A DNA stretch of 64,000 nucleotides, taken from the NCBI GenBank assembly GCA_964410125.1, contig CAYPGQ010000009.1:20541-84540 (forward strand). The letters are read 5' to 3'. This DNA is from G020348385 sp964410125. Its GTDB lineage: Bacteria; Acidobacteriota; Aminicenantia; Aminicenantales; Aminicenantaceae. The notes under the pieces are model-generated. The model had not been told where the DNA came from, did not search any database, and saw only the letters and a list, made by a program, of their open reading frames with translations. The translations under genes and the position numbers were made by a program. Position 1 is the first letter of the stretch. Every line of letters starts with the position of its first letter. Shown here in pieces: positions 41,927 through 51,261 of the stretch.

Positions 41927-44425
41927 GGCGGCCCTGAGAGTTTGATAGCTGACAGTCATCATAGCCACCGCAAACACAAGCCCACCGGCAAACACAAAAT
42001 CCCCAATTCCGTTAGAGGTTCGGTAGGAGAAATTCTGGAGCCACTTTTGTAAGATAAAATAAGAAATGGGCCAAGCGATCACATTGGCTAACAACACCCA
42101 TTTTAAAAATTCCTTGGACAGTAGGATTTGAATGCCTATCCTCGATGCTCCCAAGACTTTTCGGATCCCAATCTCTTTGGTTCTTTGTTCGGTGGCGTAG
42201 GAGACCAGCCCGAATAAACCGAGGCATGAGATAAACACTGCCAAAACAGATAGGATGTTTATAAATCGTCCCAATTCTTTTTCAGAACGGTATAAACTGT
42301 CTATCTCTTCGTCGAAGAAGCGCAAGCGGAAAGAACGGTTAGGATTGATCTGTTTCCAACTATCGGCCAAAACTTGAAGGGCTTCTGGCGTACGGCCAGG
42401 CACCATCCGCACGAAAACATAATTGCTCCAGGACGGCTCCATCAGGAATGCCACAGGCTCTATTTCTTCATGGACAGAGTGGTGATGAAAATCTTTTACT
42501 ACACCCATAATTTCTCCCCTTTTATCGTCTAACGAAAACCACTTTCCTAAAGGAGAATTGAGTCCCATTACCTTTATGGCTGATTCATTGAGAATGTAAC
42601 CTTGTTTGGTGTCCGTCGACATTTCCTTGGAAAAAAACCGCCCTTCCTTCATATCCATCCCGAAAGTCCGGAGATAGTCGAAATCCACGGTCCTGATCTG
42701 GACATTCATTATGTCCTCGGCTGTTTTCCCTTCCCAGGAAACACCTGTTGTCTCAATGCCCAACCATAATAAGGGTGCATTTGTGGCTGTCACGCAGGAT
42801 ATGGACGGACTTTGGATGAGGGCGTGCTTGATGGTTTCCAGTTGGAGATGCGGATTATCTCCCAACTGGAAGAAGGCCAGGTTTTCCTTGTCCAATCCCA
42901 AATCTTTGCTTCGAATGAAATGAAGCTGCCTTGAAACCACAAGCGTGCAGATGATCAGAGCCAGGGAAATGGCAAACTGAAAAACCACCAAAAATCGTCT
43001 GGTATTCAACATTTTTTTTGTTGACTGAGAAAAACTTTTGAAAATCTTGACCGGAGGGAAAGACGAAAGAAATACAGCGGGATAGATCCCGGATACGGCA
43101 CTGGTAAAGACAATCACAGTTGAGATAGCTGCGATGATGGGAACCGTTCCTAAAATATCCAATCCGATATCTTTGCCCAAAAGGCGGTTTAAAAGCGGAA
43201 GAAAAATATAAATGAGCCCCATGGCCAAGATGGCGCTTATAAAGGATAGAACCAGTGACTCTCCGAAGAACTGCCCGATCAGGCTTGGCCGTCTCGCACC
43301 TATGACTTTTCTTACGCCAACCTCAAGGGAACGTTTCCCGAATCGGGCGGTGGACAAATTCATGAAGTTAATACAGGCTACAATCAGGATAAACAGGGCC
43401 AGAATGACGGCAATCGACACATATACTATGGGACCTCCCCCCTCCAATGAACGAAGATGGATTTCCGTCAGTGGCTGAAATATGAGACGGGATGATGTTT
43501 TAGGAACTCGATCCTGCACAAAGTTTTCCAGCCGGTGATTGAGTTCAAAATGATCGACATTTTCACGAAGCATGACGTAGGTTTTGGAATCGGAAGAGTT
43601 CCAACGATCCAAAGACTGTCCTTTCCGGATGAGATAGTCGCTGGGTATAACATATTCGAACTTTAGATGAGAGTTTTCGGACACATTTTTCAAAATACCA
43701 GTAATCTGGAATGGATCTCCGTTGGTCGCTGTTAATGTTTTTCCCATTGGATCTTGTCTTTCGAAGCATACCTGTGCCATCTTTTTGGTTATGATTATAG
43801 ATTGAGGACCTGCCAAGGCAGTGCTTGGATTTCCTTCCTTTAAAGGAAAGGTGAAAAGCTGAAAAATTTCCGGATCTGCGAAAAGCCCGTCTTCATCGTA
43901 AATTTTGTCCTTATTATCGCCAAAGGTAAATGCCACCCCTGCATGTCTTAGACGGGCGGCTTTTTCGATTTCATGATAGTTTGCCGCCAAAGCTGGTGCT
44001 AGGGGAGAGGGAGTGGAGGGTGTTTTGAATATCCGATCGGTTTTTCTCTCCTGGACTATGCGGTATATGTTCTTTGCATTATCATGGAAGCGGTCATAAC
44101 TCAATTCATCCATGGCCCAAAATATCAACATCAAGCTGGAGGCCATCCCCATGGCCAGTCCCATGATATTGATGAAGGAATAACCTTTATTTCTCTTTAT
44201 ATTTCGTAAGGCCATTTTTAAAAAATGTTTAAGCATTGTTTTCCTCGTTACATAAGAAAATTTGATATAGGCCGGGATGGAATACACCGCCTGCCACCAG
44301 TACCATAGGAAAGCCCGAATTTTCCCATTTTCTGCCGCTATCCTTTGGTACTCTTCATCGAAATCCGCCACCATCGAGAATTCATCCTCATATCGGCGCA
44401 AAAGGGAAATAATCCACCGCTTCAT
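41891..44425 (-). CDS. ABC transporter permease with N-terminal prefix domain (paralogue 2)
   Basis: 844 residues. The first ~65 are the soluble permease prefix region seen only in permeases encoded next to PadR regulators (DEEYQRIAAENGKIRAFLWY). The rest repeats the MacB/FtsX plan: span (ALRNIKRNKGYSFINIMG), periplasmic domain, FtsX core (FMNLSTARFGKRSLEVGVRK), second periplasmic domain, second core (EQRTKEIGIRKVLGAS). Starts in an ATGA overlap with the PadR gene, so the two are translated together. Cargo unknown; no ATPase nearby. Confidence 0.88.
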   Translation of the reverse strand: MKRWIISLLRRYEDEFSMVADFDEEYQRIAAENGKIRAFLWYWWQAVYSIPAYIKFSYVTRKTMLKHFLKMALRNIKRNKGYSFINIMGLAMGMASSLMLIFWAMDELSYDRFHDNAKNIYRIVQERKTDRIFKTPSTPSPLAPALAANYHEIEKAARLRHAGVAFTFGDNKDKIYDEDGLFADPEIFQLFTFPLKEGNPSTALAGPQSIIITKKMAQVCFERQDPMGKTLTATNGDPFQITGILKNVSENSHLKFEYVIPSDYLIRKGQSLDRWNSSDSKTYVMLRENVDHFELNHRLENFVQDRVPKTSSRLIFQPLTEIHLRSLEGGGPIVYVSIAVILALFILIVACINFMNLSTARFGKRSLEVGVRKVIGARRPSLIGQFFGESLVLSFISAILAMGLIYIFLPLLNRLLGKDIGLDILGTVPIIAAISTVIVFTSAVSGIYPAVFLSSFPPVKIFKSFSQSTKKMLNTRRFLVVFQFAISLALIICTLVVSRQLHFIRSKDLGLDKENLAFFQLGDNPHLQLETIKHALIQSPSISCVTATNAPLLWLGIETTGVSWEGKTAEDIMNVQIRTVDFDYLRTFGMDMKEGRFFSKEMSTDTKQGYILNESAIKVMGLNSPLGKWFSLDDKRGEIMGVVKDFHHHSVHEEIEPVAFLMEPSWSNYVFVRMVPGRTPEALQVLADSWKQINPNRSFRLRFFDEEIDSLYRSEKELGRFINILSVLAVFISCLGLFGLVSYATEQRTKEIGIRKVLGASRIGIQILLSKEFLKWVLLANVIAWPISYFILQKWLQNFSYRTSNGIGDFVFAGGLVFAVAMMTVSYQTLRAASADQVKSLRYE

Positions 44426-44751
44426 TCTCTGTGACTCCTCACAAGATCCTGCAAATTTGTCCAGATCGCTTCGTGGAGGTCAAGAGCTTTTAAAAGGGCC
44501 TCTTTGCCTTTAGTTGTAGGTTTATAATACATCCTTCTGCGCCCGCGCCTTTCTGGAACTAGATCTCCCTTTGTTTTGGTCACATATCCTTTGCGCAACA
44601 GTTGGTCCATCACGTTATAAAGAGTCCCATACATGATGTTTTTGTTTGCGATTTCACGCACTTTTCTCCGGATTGCCATGCTGAAGGCCTCATCCTCAAG
44701 ACTGATGATGGAAGCCAGGATGAGCTGCTCCAAAACCGTTAGATTTCTCAT
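44422..44751 (-). CDS. PadR-family transcriptional regulator
   Basis: 109 residues, a winged helix-turn-helix of the PadR type: LTVLEQLILASIISLEDEAF, MYGTLYNVMDQLLRKGYVTK, and RRRMYYKPTTKGKEALLK. It is short, lacking the long C-terminal dimer helix region of full PadR, like the regulators paired with prefix-domain permeases. Likely represses its own operon, including the permease it overlaps by 4 nt, until a small molecule binds. The 200-bp gap upstream holds a candidate operator. Confidence 0.88.
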   Translation of the reverse strand: MRNLTVLEQLILASIISLEDEAFSMAIRRKVREIANKNIMYGTLYNVMDQLLRKGYVTKTKGDLVPERRGRRRMYYKPTTKGKEALLKALDLHEAIWTNLQDLVRSHRE

Positions 44752-44798
44752 TCTATATTTTCCTTGTTATCCTTACATGACTTGTGTCTGTTAATAAA

Positions 44799-44813
44799 AC
44801 GTAATTTACGTTA
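44799..44813. promoter_or_regulatory. Candidate operator AACGTAA-T-TTACGTT
   Basis: Perfect 7-bp arms around one base, 48 bp upstream of the PadR start in the region it shares with a divergent methyltransferase gene. Position and symmetry suit a dimeric winged-helix regulator such as PadR. No binding evidence. Confidence 0.4.
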
Positions 44814-44914
44814 AAAAGGTTGACGAATCGGAATTATTAAATGTTTAAATTTTGCTATTATAATTGGTATAATCCAATTCTGAATTAAGATACTCCTGTA
44901 AAAAATCATGTTTA

Positions 44915-44931
44915 TGAATAATTCAGGTTAA
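44915..44931. repeat. Lone copy of the MITE-like right end (TGAATAATTCAGGTTAA)
   Basis: Matches the right end of the 47481-47728 element at 16 of 17 positions, 20 bp before the methyltransferase start, without a matching left end. TGAATAATTCA is itself palindromic, so an operator is a possible alternative. Confidence 0.5.
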
Positions 44932-44951
44932 ATAGCAAGGAAAAAAAACAT

Positions 44952-45872
44952 ATGAAAAAATCCATTATCGGTCTGCTCTTTTTATCCTGTCTTGTGATGT
45001 GGGGTGAGACAGGACTTCAACAAAAAAAGCCCGAGGTCCCCTTTGTGCCAACCCCGGAGGAGGTTGTCGCGGAAATGCTCAGAATGGCAGATGTGGGCCA
45101 AGATGATGTACTTTACGATCTGGGCTGCGGCGATGGCCGGATCGTTATCACGGCCGCCAAAGAGCTGGGTTGTCGAGGCGTGGGAATAGATATAGATCTT
45201 ACACGCATCCATGAAAGTCGCATAAATGCCAGTAATGCTGGGGTATCAGATAGGGTGGAGTTTTTAAATATGGATCTTTTCGAAGCGGATATCAGCCAGG
45301 CCACCGTTGTGACTCTCTATCTTCTTTCGAAAGTCAACCTCAGGCTTCGTCCGAAACTTTTCCGGGAACTGAAGCCGGGTACAAGAGTCATCTCACATGA
45401 CTTCAGTATGGGTGAATGGATACCCGAGAAAACCTCCCTTATCGAGGAAAAAGTCGATTATATTCCTTTTCATGATACCCGTTTTATCGATGATTATTGG
45501 AATAAGCATACCGTTTATTTTTGGATTATTCCTGCCAATGTGTCAGGTACTTGGAAATGGACCATGCCAACAATATCCGGGAAAAAACCTTACAGGCTGG
45601 AGATCGATCAAGACTTTCAAATGCTTAAAGGAAAAGCATATGAAGGATCTGCATCACTCTTGCTTGACATAAGAAATGGAAAAATAAAAGGGGATAGATT
45701 GGAGTTTACCTTGGAGAGGAGGGCCCGAGGAAATACGGAAAAATTGTTTTTTGAAGGGATTGTGAAAAATCATGATATTGTTGGCTTTGTCAGGATCGAG
45801 GGAAAACCGGAGCTTGAAGAAAAATGGCAAGCCAAACGGGATCCCTCGACACGAAAGTCTATCGATAAATAA
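44952..45872 (+). CDS. Exported protein with SAM-methyltransferase domain
   Basis: 306 residues with AAGGAAA upstream of the ATG. An N-terminal signal peptide-like segment (~1-20) is followed by a class I SAM-dependent methyltransferase fold: LYDLGCGDGRIVITAA (motif I), GVGIDIDLTRI (acidic motif II), and FLNMDLFEADI. A beta-rich C-terminal part (~195-306) resembles small exported lipocalin-like domains. Export of a SAM-dependent enzyme is odd, as SAM is cytoplasmic; either the N-terminus is a membrane anchor or the fold has been reused. Similar exported MTase-like proteins are seen in Acidobacteria and relatives. Substrate unknown. Confidence 0.75.
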   Translation: MKKSIIGLLFLSCLVMWGETGLQQKKPEVPFVPTPEEVVAEMLRMADVGQDDVLYDLGCGDGRIVITAAKELGCRGVGIDIDLTRIHESRINASNAGVSDRVEFLNMDLFEADISQATVVTLYLLSKVNLRLRPKLFRELKPGTRVISHDFSMGEWIPEKTSLIEEKVDYIPFHDTRFIDDYWNKHTVYFWIIPANVSGTWKWTMPTISGKKPYRLEIDQDFQMLKGKAYEGSASLLLDIRNGKIKGDRLEFTLERRARGNTEKLFFEGIVKNHDIVGFVRIEGKPELEEKWQAKRDPSTRKSIDK

Positions 45873-45885
45873 AAATCCTCTTAGT

Positions 45886-46959
45886 TTACTCTATCTTTTC
45901 CTTTTTTTTGTCTTTCATTACCGATTTAACCATTTTTCCAAATTTTTTATCTTTATGCCGCTTTTCTAAATAGGACATTTCATGAAATTCTGACTCTTTG
46001 CGGATCTTTAAATAATTTTGATACCGTTTGGCAGGCAATTCCCCATTCTTGACTGCTTCTGTAACCGCACAACCAGGCTCATCCATATGCGTGCAGTTTT
46101 TGAAACGGCAATCCTGGGCCAGGTTGACGATATCCTTAAAAGTTTTAATCAATCCCGTATCGACTCCGATATTACTCAATTCTCTCATTCCGGGTGTATC
46201 GATGATCAAACCACCCTGTTCAAGGATCACCAATTGTCGTCGAGCTGTGACATGTTTCCCCTTGCCGTCTTTTTCTCTAACGGCGTCTGTTGCAAAAACA
46301 TTCTTACCTATGAGTTTGTTGATCAACGTTGTTTTCCCGACTCCTGACGACCCGAGGAGGCAGTATGTTTTGCCTAGTTTTAGCAATTTTTGAATATCCT
46401 CTAATCCTTTGCCTGTTTTGTTGCTGAAAGCGATAATTTCATACTCAGGATTTGTGCTTTTTATCTCTTGGATCTCTTTTTCCAAGTTTTCTGGTGAGAT
46501 TAAATCACGTTTGCTGAGCAATATAACAGGTCGGATATTGCTTTCATTGACCATTGTCAAATAGCGTTCCAGTCTTGGTAAGTTGAAATCAAATTCGACC
46601 GATTGCATGATGAATGCGACATCTATATTTGAGGCTATCAGTTGATGTTCAATTTTTTTACCTGCCACTTTCCTCTTCAAAAGTGATTTTTTTGGCAAAA
46701 TCTTGTGGATAATGGCGAACGTGTTTTCATTGAAGTACTGCACACAAACCCAATCACCGACTGTCGGTAAATCGAGATTCGATTGGGCTCCGTACATCAT
46801 TTTCCCAGTGACCTCTGCGGGAACCTCTGTCTCTTCGTTTCTTATTATGTAATTGTCCTTATTGACAGCGATTATACGCGCCAGGCTATACTCGAGTGGT
46901 TGAGAATCTCCGAGTCTCACACGGAACCAATCACTGAATCCCAAATCTTCTAATTTCAT
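45886..46959 (-). CDS. rsgA: Small ribosomal subunit-dependent GTPase A
   Basis: 357 residues. N-terminal OB fold, then a circularly permuted GTPase in the expected order: G4-like LSKRDLI, G1 LLGSSGVGKTTLINKL, G2/G3 region HVTARRQL and IDTPGMRE. A C-terminal zinc motif follows (C..C.H....C in CRFKNCTHMDEPGC). RsgA helps late 30S subunit maturation. It is 4 nt downstream of the small membrane-protein gene and convergent with the methyltransferase gene. Confidence 0.92.
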   Translation of the reverse strand: MKLEDLGFSDWFRVRLGDSQPLEYSLARIIAVNKDNYIIRNEETEVPAEVTGKMMYGAQSNLDLPTVGDWVCVQYFNENTFAIIHKILPKKSLLKRKVAGKKIEHQLIASNIDVAFIMQSVEFDFNLPRLERYLTMVNESNIRPVILLSKRDLISPENLEKEIQEIKSTNPEYEIIAFSNKTGKGLEDIQKLLKLGKTYCLLGSSGVGKTTLINKLIGKNVFATDAVREKDGKGKHVTARRQLVILEQGGLIIDTPGMRELSNIGVDTGLIKTFKDIVNLAQDCRFKNCTHMDEPGCAVTEAVKNGELPAKRYQNYLKIRKESEFHEMSYLEKRHKDKKFGKMVKSVMKDKKKEKIE

Positions 46960-46963
46960 GATG

Positions 46964-47410
46964 TCATATTTTTTTATACCTAATATTCAGCAAAACCAGG
47001 CTGATCGCCATCAACAACGTGGATGGAAATGCCGATCCTATGCCGAGCGGAGCGATGGCCACAAGAAATATGATCCCGCCCAAAATCCCCAACAAAAAGA
47101 GCTTCCCTTTTCTTAAAAGGAATATCCCCACCAGAATCTGTCCAGCGCCGATCAAGGACACGATAAAAATAGTGAAGGAATTGAATACACCGTCGATGAA
47201 AAATTTATAAAAATCCACCGCATGATCCCGATATCCCAAATAGGCTTGGGGATCTTTAATCACTGTAAATATATTGAATATCCCGGCAAGTATGAAGATA
47301 ATTCCCCAGGCAACCTTTCCTATTTTAGGCCATTTGTAACAGATGATGATCAACAGTATGGCGACGATATTCGTGATGACATAAGGGAACCAGTAGTCCG
47401 GCAGATTCAT
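46964..47410 (-). CDS. Small membrane protein of unknown function, four spans
   Basis: 148 residues; ribosome site GGAGGGG before the ATG. Four hydrophobic spans (~8-26, ~32-50, ~78-97, ~102-145 as two close helices). No catalytic motif. Located 4 nt before rsgA and probably co-transcribed. I do not recognise the family. Confidence 0.6.
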   Translation of the reverse strand: MNLPDYWFPYVITNIVAILLIIICYKWPKIGKVAWGIIFILAGIFNIFTVIKDPQAYLGYRDHAVDFYKFFIDGVFNSFTIFIVSLIGAGQILVGIFLLRKGKLFLLGILGGIIFLVAIAPLGIGSAFPSTLLMAISLVLLNIRYKKI

Positions 47411-47480
47411 TATTCCCCTCCTTATATCGCAACTTTTTTTTTATCCTATCCGACCGCTTGATAAATAAAAGCCATTCTAT

Positions 47481-47728
47481 TTAACCTGAACTATTCATAA
47501 AAAATGCCGATGCTTTTTTTACTTTAGCAATATCAGGAAGTTATACTGACATTGCTGAAAAAACTTTTCAAGAAGAACCTTTTTATTTTCATCGGCATTT
47601 TTACCCTACGGGCGAGCCGATCTCACTGCATCTGCTTTGTTACGGCCCATTTGCGGTACACTTGTACAGCAGCATGGACCGATGCCTCGCATCTGCAGCA
47701 AGCTAGGCTCTTGAATAATCCAGGTTAA
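47481..47728 (+). mobile_element. MITE-like dispersed repeat, copy 2 (most complete)
   Basis: 248 bp with 17-bp terminal inverted repeats: left TTAACCTGAACTATTCA (47481-47497), right TGAATAATCCAGGTTAA (47712-47728), differing at 2 positions when folded. Inside, a block at 47546-47614 recurs at 59473-59541, and blocks near both ends recur at 4280-4515. No transposase frame. A TA target duplication is possible but not clear. It occupies most of the 405-bp gap between two genes. Confidence 0.7.
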
Positions 47729-47816
47729 TAAACTTATTCTTTTCAATAAACTTTTCTGCTGTGAAACTCTTGATATTTCGAATTCATTAAAGTAGTTTTG
47801 TCACTAGGAGACATTG

Positions 47817-48533
47817 GTGAGTGATTTATTCTATTTCATAAGCGATGAAGTATTTGCCCTTTTTCCAGAATATGTTCGTGGTGTCGTACTTGCTTATGAC
47901 GTGACGAATGCGGAATCACCTCCCCGCTTAATGGAGATGCTTCGGACTGAAGAAGCTTCTGTTCGTGATCGGCTAAACTTGGAGGAACTTACTGCTCATC
48001 TAAGGATTGCCTCATGGCGAGAAGCATTTCGAAGGGCAGGAATCAAGCCCAGTGAGTTTAGAGCTTCTGTTGAAGCCATGACGCGCCGTGTGCTTCGCCA
48101 TCAAGAGTTGCCGTCAATCAACGCGCTGGTCGACATCGGCAACATTCTATCATTACGCCATCTCTTACCGATCGGTGCCCACGCGATAGATGTCGTTTCA
48201 CACGACATCGCTTTATGTCGAGCCTCAGGAGAAGAGGAGTTTGTGGCTTTCAGGTCTGAGCAGGTTGAACATCCTATCCCAGGAGAGATCATATTTACAG
48301 AGGGCAATACTGTTCTGACGCGGCGGTGGAGTTGGCGTCAGGCCAATCACACGCTGACTTTTCCGACTACGACGGCCATTGAATTTAACGTCGATGGCCT
48401 TCCTCCTGTTTTGAAATCTGAGGTAGAAGAAGTTTGCCTAGAACTCATGGAATTGGTGCAGCAGTTTTGTGGTGGTCAGATGCGTTATGAGATCCTTACG
48501 CGGCAGAATCCGCGAATCACATTAAAGCGCTAG
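47817..48533 (+). CDS. B3/B4 (tRNA-synthetase beta-like) domain protein
   Basis: 238 residues from GTG 47817, with AGGAG 6 nt upstream; a TTG just before it is less suited. The central part has the B3/B4 fold of PheRS beta (PSINALVDIGNILSLRHLLP, then GAHAIDVVSHDIAL). Stand-alone proteins of this kind are thought to bind or edit aminoacyl-tRNA or act on tRNA-related substrates; the family is poorly characterised. No neighbours point to a role. Confidence 0.8.
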   Translation: MSDLFYFISDEVFALFPEYVRGVVLAYDVTNAESPPRLMEMLRTEEASVRDRLNLEELTAHLRIASWREAFRRAGIKPSEFRASVEAMTRRVLRHQELPSINALVDIGNILSLRHLLPIGAHAIDVVSHDIALCRASGEEEFVAFRSEQVEHPIPGEIIFTEGNTVLTRRWSWRQANHTLTFPTTTAIEFNVDGLPPVLKSEVEEVCLELMELVQQFCGGQMRYEILTRQNPRITLKR

Positions 48534-48617
48534 CTCAATTCTTCAAAATCATCAATTGTTTATCCTAATCACTCACTTTTTGAGCAGTCGTGCTTAATAC
48601 ATCCTCGCTGTCAATAT

Positions 48618-48628
48618 GGGGACGTCCC
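48618..48628. repeat. GGGGACGTCCC palindromic core (second copy)
   Basis: Same core as at 749-760, in a 350-bp gap with no other clear feature. Confidence 0.35.
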
Positions 48629-48889
48629 TGTATTGTCTGGTCATTATAGATTCTGTCGTTTGTTATGCTTCTTTCAGTTCCATCTAATATTGAATTTTTT
48701 CACGAGAAGAAAGCCCAAAAAAATCCTGGTATATTTTACGAAAGAGGGCATATAATATTCACCTGTTTTTGTATTTATGGAATGATATCTCTTTCGAAGC
48801 ATTTTGGCAGAATTATGACTGTCCGTGAGGACTCTAACACAACATGGGATTAATTTGTGGTGATAAAATTTTTCTTGGAGGTATTTTTA

Positions 48890-51220
48890 ATGTTTAAAAA
48901 ACGTCTTTTTATCTTTTTGGTTTTGATTGCTTCTTTTTTCTTTCTGAACGCTATAATTGGATTAGCTCAGGAAATGGACCGGTCGGACCAGTTCCGGCAG
49001 CTTTATAAAGAGCTGCCCACTCCTAATAAATACCGCACAGCTAGCGGGGCCCCGGGCCCAGAATACTGGCAGCAGCGGGCTGACTATGATATCTCGGTTG
49101 AACTGGATGAAAACAAACAGCGGATATATGGAACGGAAACCATTACGTATTTTAATAATTCTCCTGACAAACTTTCGTATCTATGGCTTCAGCTTGACCA
49201 GAATATGCGCGCTAGGGACTCGATGACGAAGAAGACCGAAACAGGCAGGATATCAGATACGATGAACTTCCGTTATCTACATAGATTGCACAATGATTTT
49301 GATGGTGGGTTTAAAATCGAATATGTGAAAGATGTAAATGGCAAAAACTTACACTACCGGGTAGTGAACACCATGATGAGAGTTGACCTTCCAAATGCAT
49401 TAAACTCCGATTCGCAATATTCTTTTAAAGTGAAATGGTGGTACAACATAAACGACAGATTGAAAATCGGTGGAAGGTCTGGATTCGAATTTTATGAAAA
49501 AGACGGAAATTGTGTTTTTGCAATTGCCCAGTTCTTTCCGCGGATGACCGTGTACAACGAAACGGAAGGCTGGCAGCATAAGCAGTTCCTCGGGAGCAGC
49601 GAATTCGCGCTTCCATTTGGGAATTATGTGGTCAAGATCAGTGTCCCCTCTGACCATATCGTAGGAGCAACTGGAATACTACAGAATGCTGACAAGGTGC
49701 TTTCAGACGCTCAGCAAGCCAGGATTGAAAAAGCCCGTAATACGACTGACACCCCCGTTTTGATTGTCAGTGAAGAGGAGGCCATTCAGAACGAGAAATC
49801 ACATGCAGCTACCAAGAAGACCTGGGTTTTCAAAGCAGAAAATGTACGGGATTTTGCTTTTGCATGCTCTCGGAAATTTATATGGGACGCCATGGCTGTA
49901 AAATTGGGGGAGCGGTCGCCTCTTGCCATATCTTTTTACACCAAGGAAGGCAATCCTCTATGGGAGAAATATTCAACCAAAGCCGTCGCTCATGCATTGA
50001 GGGTTTATTCGAAATTTACATTTGACTTTCCCTATCCCAAAGCAATATCAGTCTTATCAGGAAGAGGAGGAGGGATGGAGTATCCAATGATTTGCTTTAA
50101 CGGCGGCAAACCTGAGTCAGACGGAACATACTCCAAGCGTTTGAAATACAGTCTTATCGGTGTGATCATCCATGAGGTCGGGCATAACTTCTTCCCGATG
50201 ATAGTGAATTCGGACGAGCGCCAGTGGGAATGGATGGATGAAGGGTTGAATACATTTATGGAGTACCGTGCAGAACAGGAATGGGACCGAAATTTTGCGG
50301 AAAGAGAGGGTCCGGCGTATACTGTAATCAACTACATGAAAAGCGACAAAAGGGACGTGTCGCCCATTATGTCGAATCCCGACTCTGATTTGCATGCGGG
50401 GAGTAATGCTTACGCCAAAACAGCCGCAGGCCTCAATATCCTCCGGGAAACAATCATGGGGAGAGAGCTGTTTGATTTTGCTTTTAAAGAATATGCACAG
50501 AGGTGGATGTTTAAGCATCCTACTCCCGGTGATTTTTTCCGCACCATGGAGGACGCCTCTGGCATAGACCTTGACTGGTTCTGGCGAGGATGGTTTTTCG
50601 GCATTGACCATGTGGATTTGGCCATTGACAATGTGAAGTGGTACAAAATAAACACGATGGAGCCGCAATTGGCGAAATCCATAGAATACGAGGCTGAAAA
50701 CCGCAATAAGAGGCGCTTTATCAGCAACATCCGTAATAAAGCGGACATCAAAGAAACAGCATCGGAAAAGGATCAATCCCTGGCTGATTTTTATGATAGA
50801 TATGACCCTCTTAAAGTCACATCTCTTGACGAAAAAGAATATAAAAAATACCTCGACTCCCTTACAGAGGAAGAAAAAGAGATGCTCAAGGCAGGCTATA
50901 ACTATTATGAGATTGCTTTTTCTAATCTCGGAGGGATGGTCATGCCTGTTGTATTGAAATTTGAATATTCGGATGGCTCAGAAGAAATAAAGAGGATTCC
51001 TGCTGAAATATGGCGCAGATCCAATGACGCTGTGAAGAAAATATTCGTCACAGAAAAAGAGATTCGTCATGTCACTCTGGACCCCTTCCTCGAGACCGCT
51101 GATGTGGATGTGAGCAATAATGTACGGACTGTTCAGGAGAAGCCGGACTATTTTAAGGTTAATAAAAGCAAAAGGCGTTCAGAAAAAAATCCCATGCAGC
51201 GAGCCAAAAAAAAGAAATAA
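48890..51220 (+). CDS. Exported M1-family zinc metallopeptidase (aminopeptidase-like)
   Basis: 776 residues from ATG 48890 (GGAGG 8 nt upstream); an in-frame start at 48857 has no site. Signal peptide at ~1-26. The N-terminal beta-sandwich leads to the catalytic domain with HEVGH at 428-432 and the third ligand E451 in MDEGLNTF. The usual GAMEN exopeptidase motif is replaced by GGGMEYP, so substrate choice may differ from classic aminopeptidases. The C-terminal ~150 residues are beta-rich and end in a Lys-rich tail. Acts outside the cytoplasm, with the M14 and M24 enzymes as likely partners in peptide use. Confidence 0.87.
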   Translation: MFKKRLFIFLVLIASFFFLNAIIGLAQEMDRSDQFRQLYKELPTPNKYRTASGAPGPEYWQQRADYDISVELDENKQRIYGTETITYFNNSPDKLSYLWLQLDQNMRARDSMTKKTETGRISDTMNFRYLHRLHNDFDGGFKIEYVKDVNGKNLHYRVVNTMMRVDLPNALNSDSQYSFKVKWWYNINDRLKIGGRSGFEFYEKDGNCVFAIAQFFPRMTVYNETEGWQHKQFLGSSEFALPFGNYVVKISVPSDHIVGATGILQNADKVLSDAQQARIEKARNTTDTPVLIVSEEEAIQNEKSHAATKKTWVFKAENVRDFAFACSRKFIWDAMAVKLGERSPLAISFYTKEGNPLWEKYSTKAVAHALRVYSKFTFDFPYPKAISVLSGRGGGMEYPMICFNGGKPESDGTYSKRLKYSLIGVIIHEVGHNFFPMIVNSDERQWEWMDEGLNTFMEYRAEQEWDRNFAEREGPAYTVINYMKSDKRDVSPIMSNPDSDLHAGSNAYAKTAAGLNILRETIMGRELFDFAFKEYAQRWMFKHPTPGDFFRTMEDASGIDLDWFWRGWFFGIDHVDLAIDNVKWYKINTMEPQLAKSIEYEAENRNKRRFISNIRNKADIKETASEKDQSLADFYDRYDPLKVTSLDEKEYKKYLDSLTEEEKEMLKAGYNYYEIAFSNLGGMVMPVVLKFEYSDGSEEIKRIPAEIWRRSNDAVKKIFVTEKEIRHVTLDPFLETADVDVSNNVRTVQEKPDYFKVNKSKRRSEKNPMQRAKKKK

Positions 51221-51261
51221 ATCAAGAGTAGGAAATTTAGGTACAGCCGACAGCGGCGATA

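Noticed and set aside
48665..48853. 62-residue frame before the M1 peptidase
   Set aside because: No ribosome site, no recognisable motif, and low-complexity composition.
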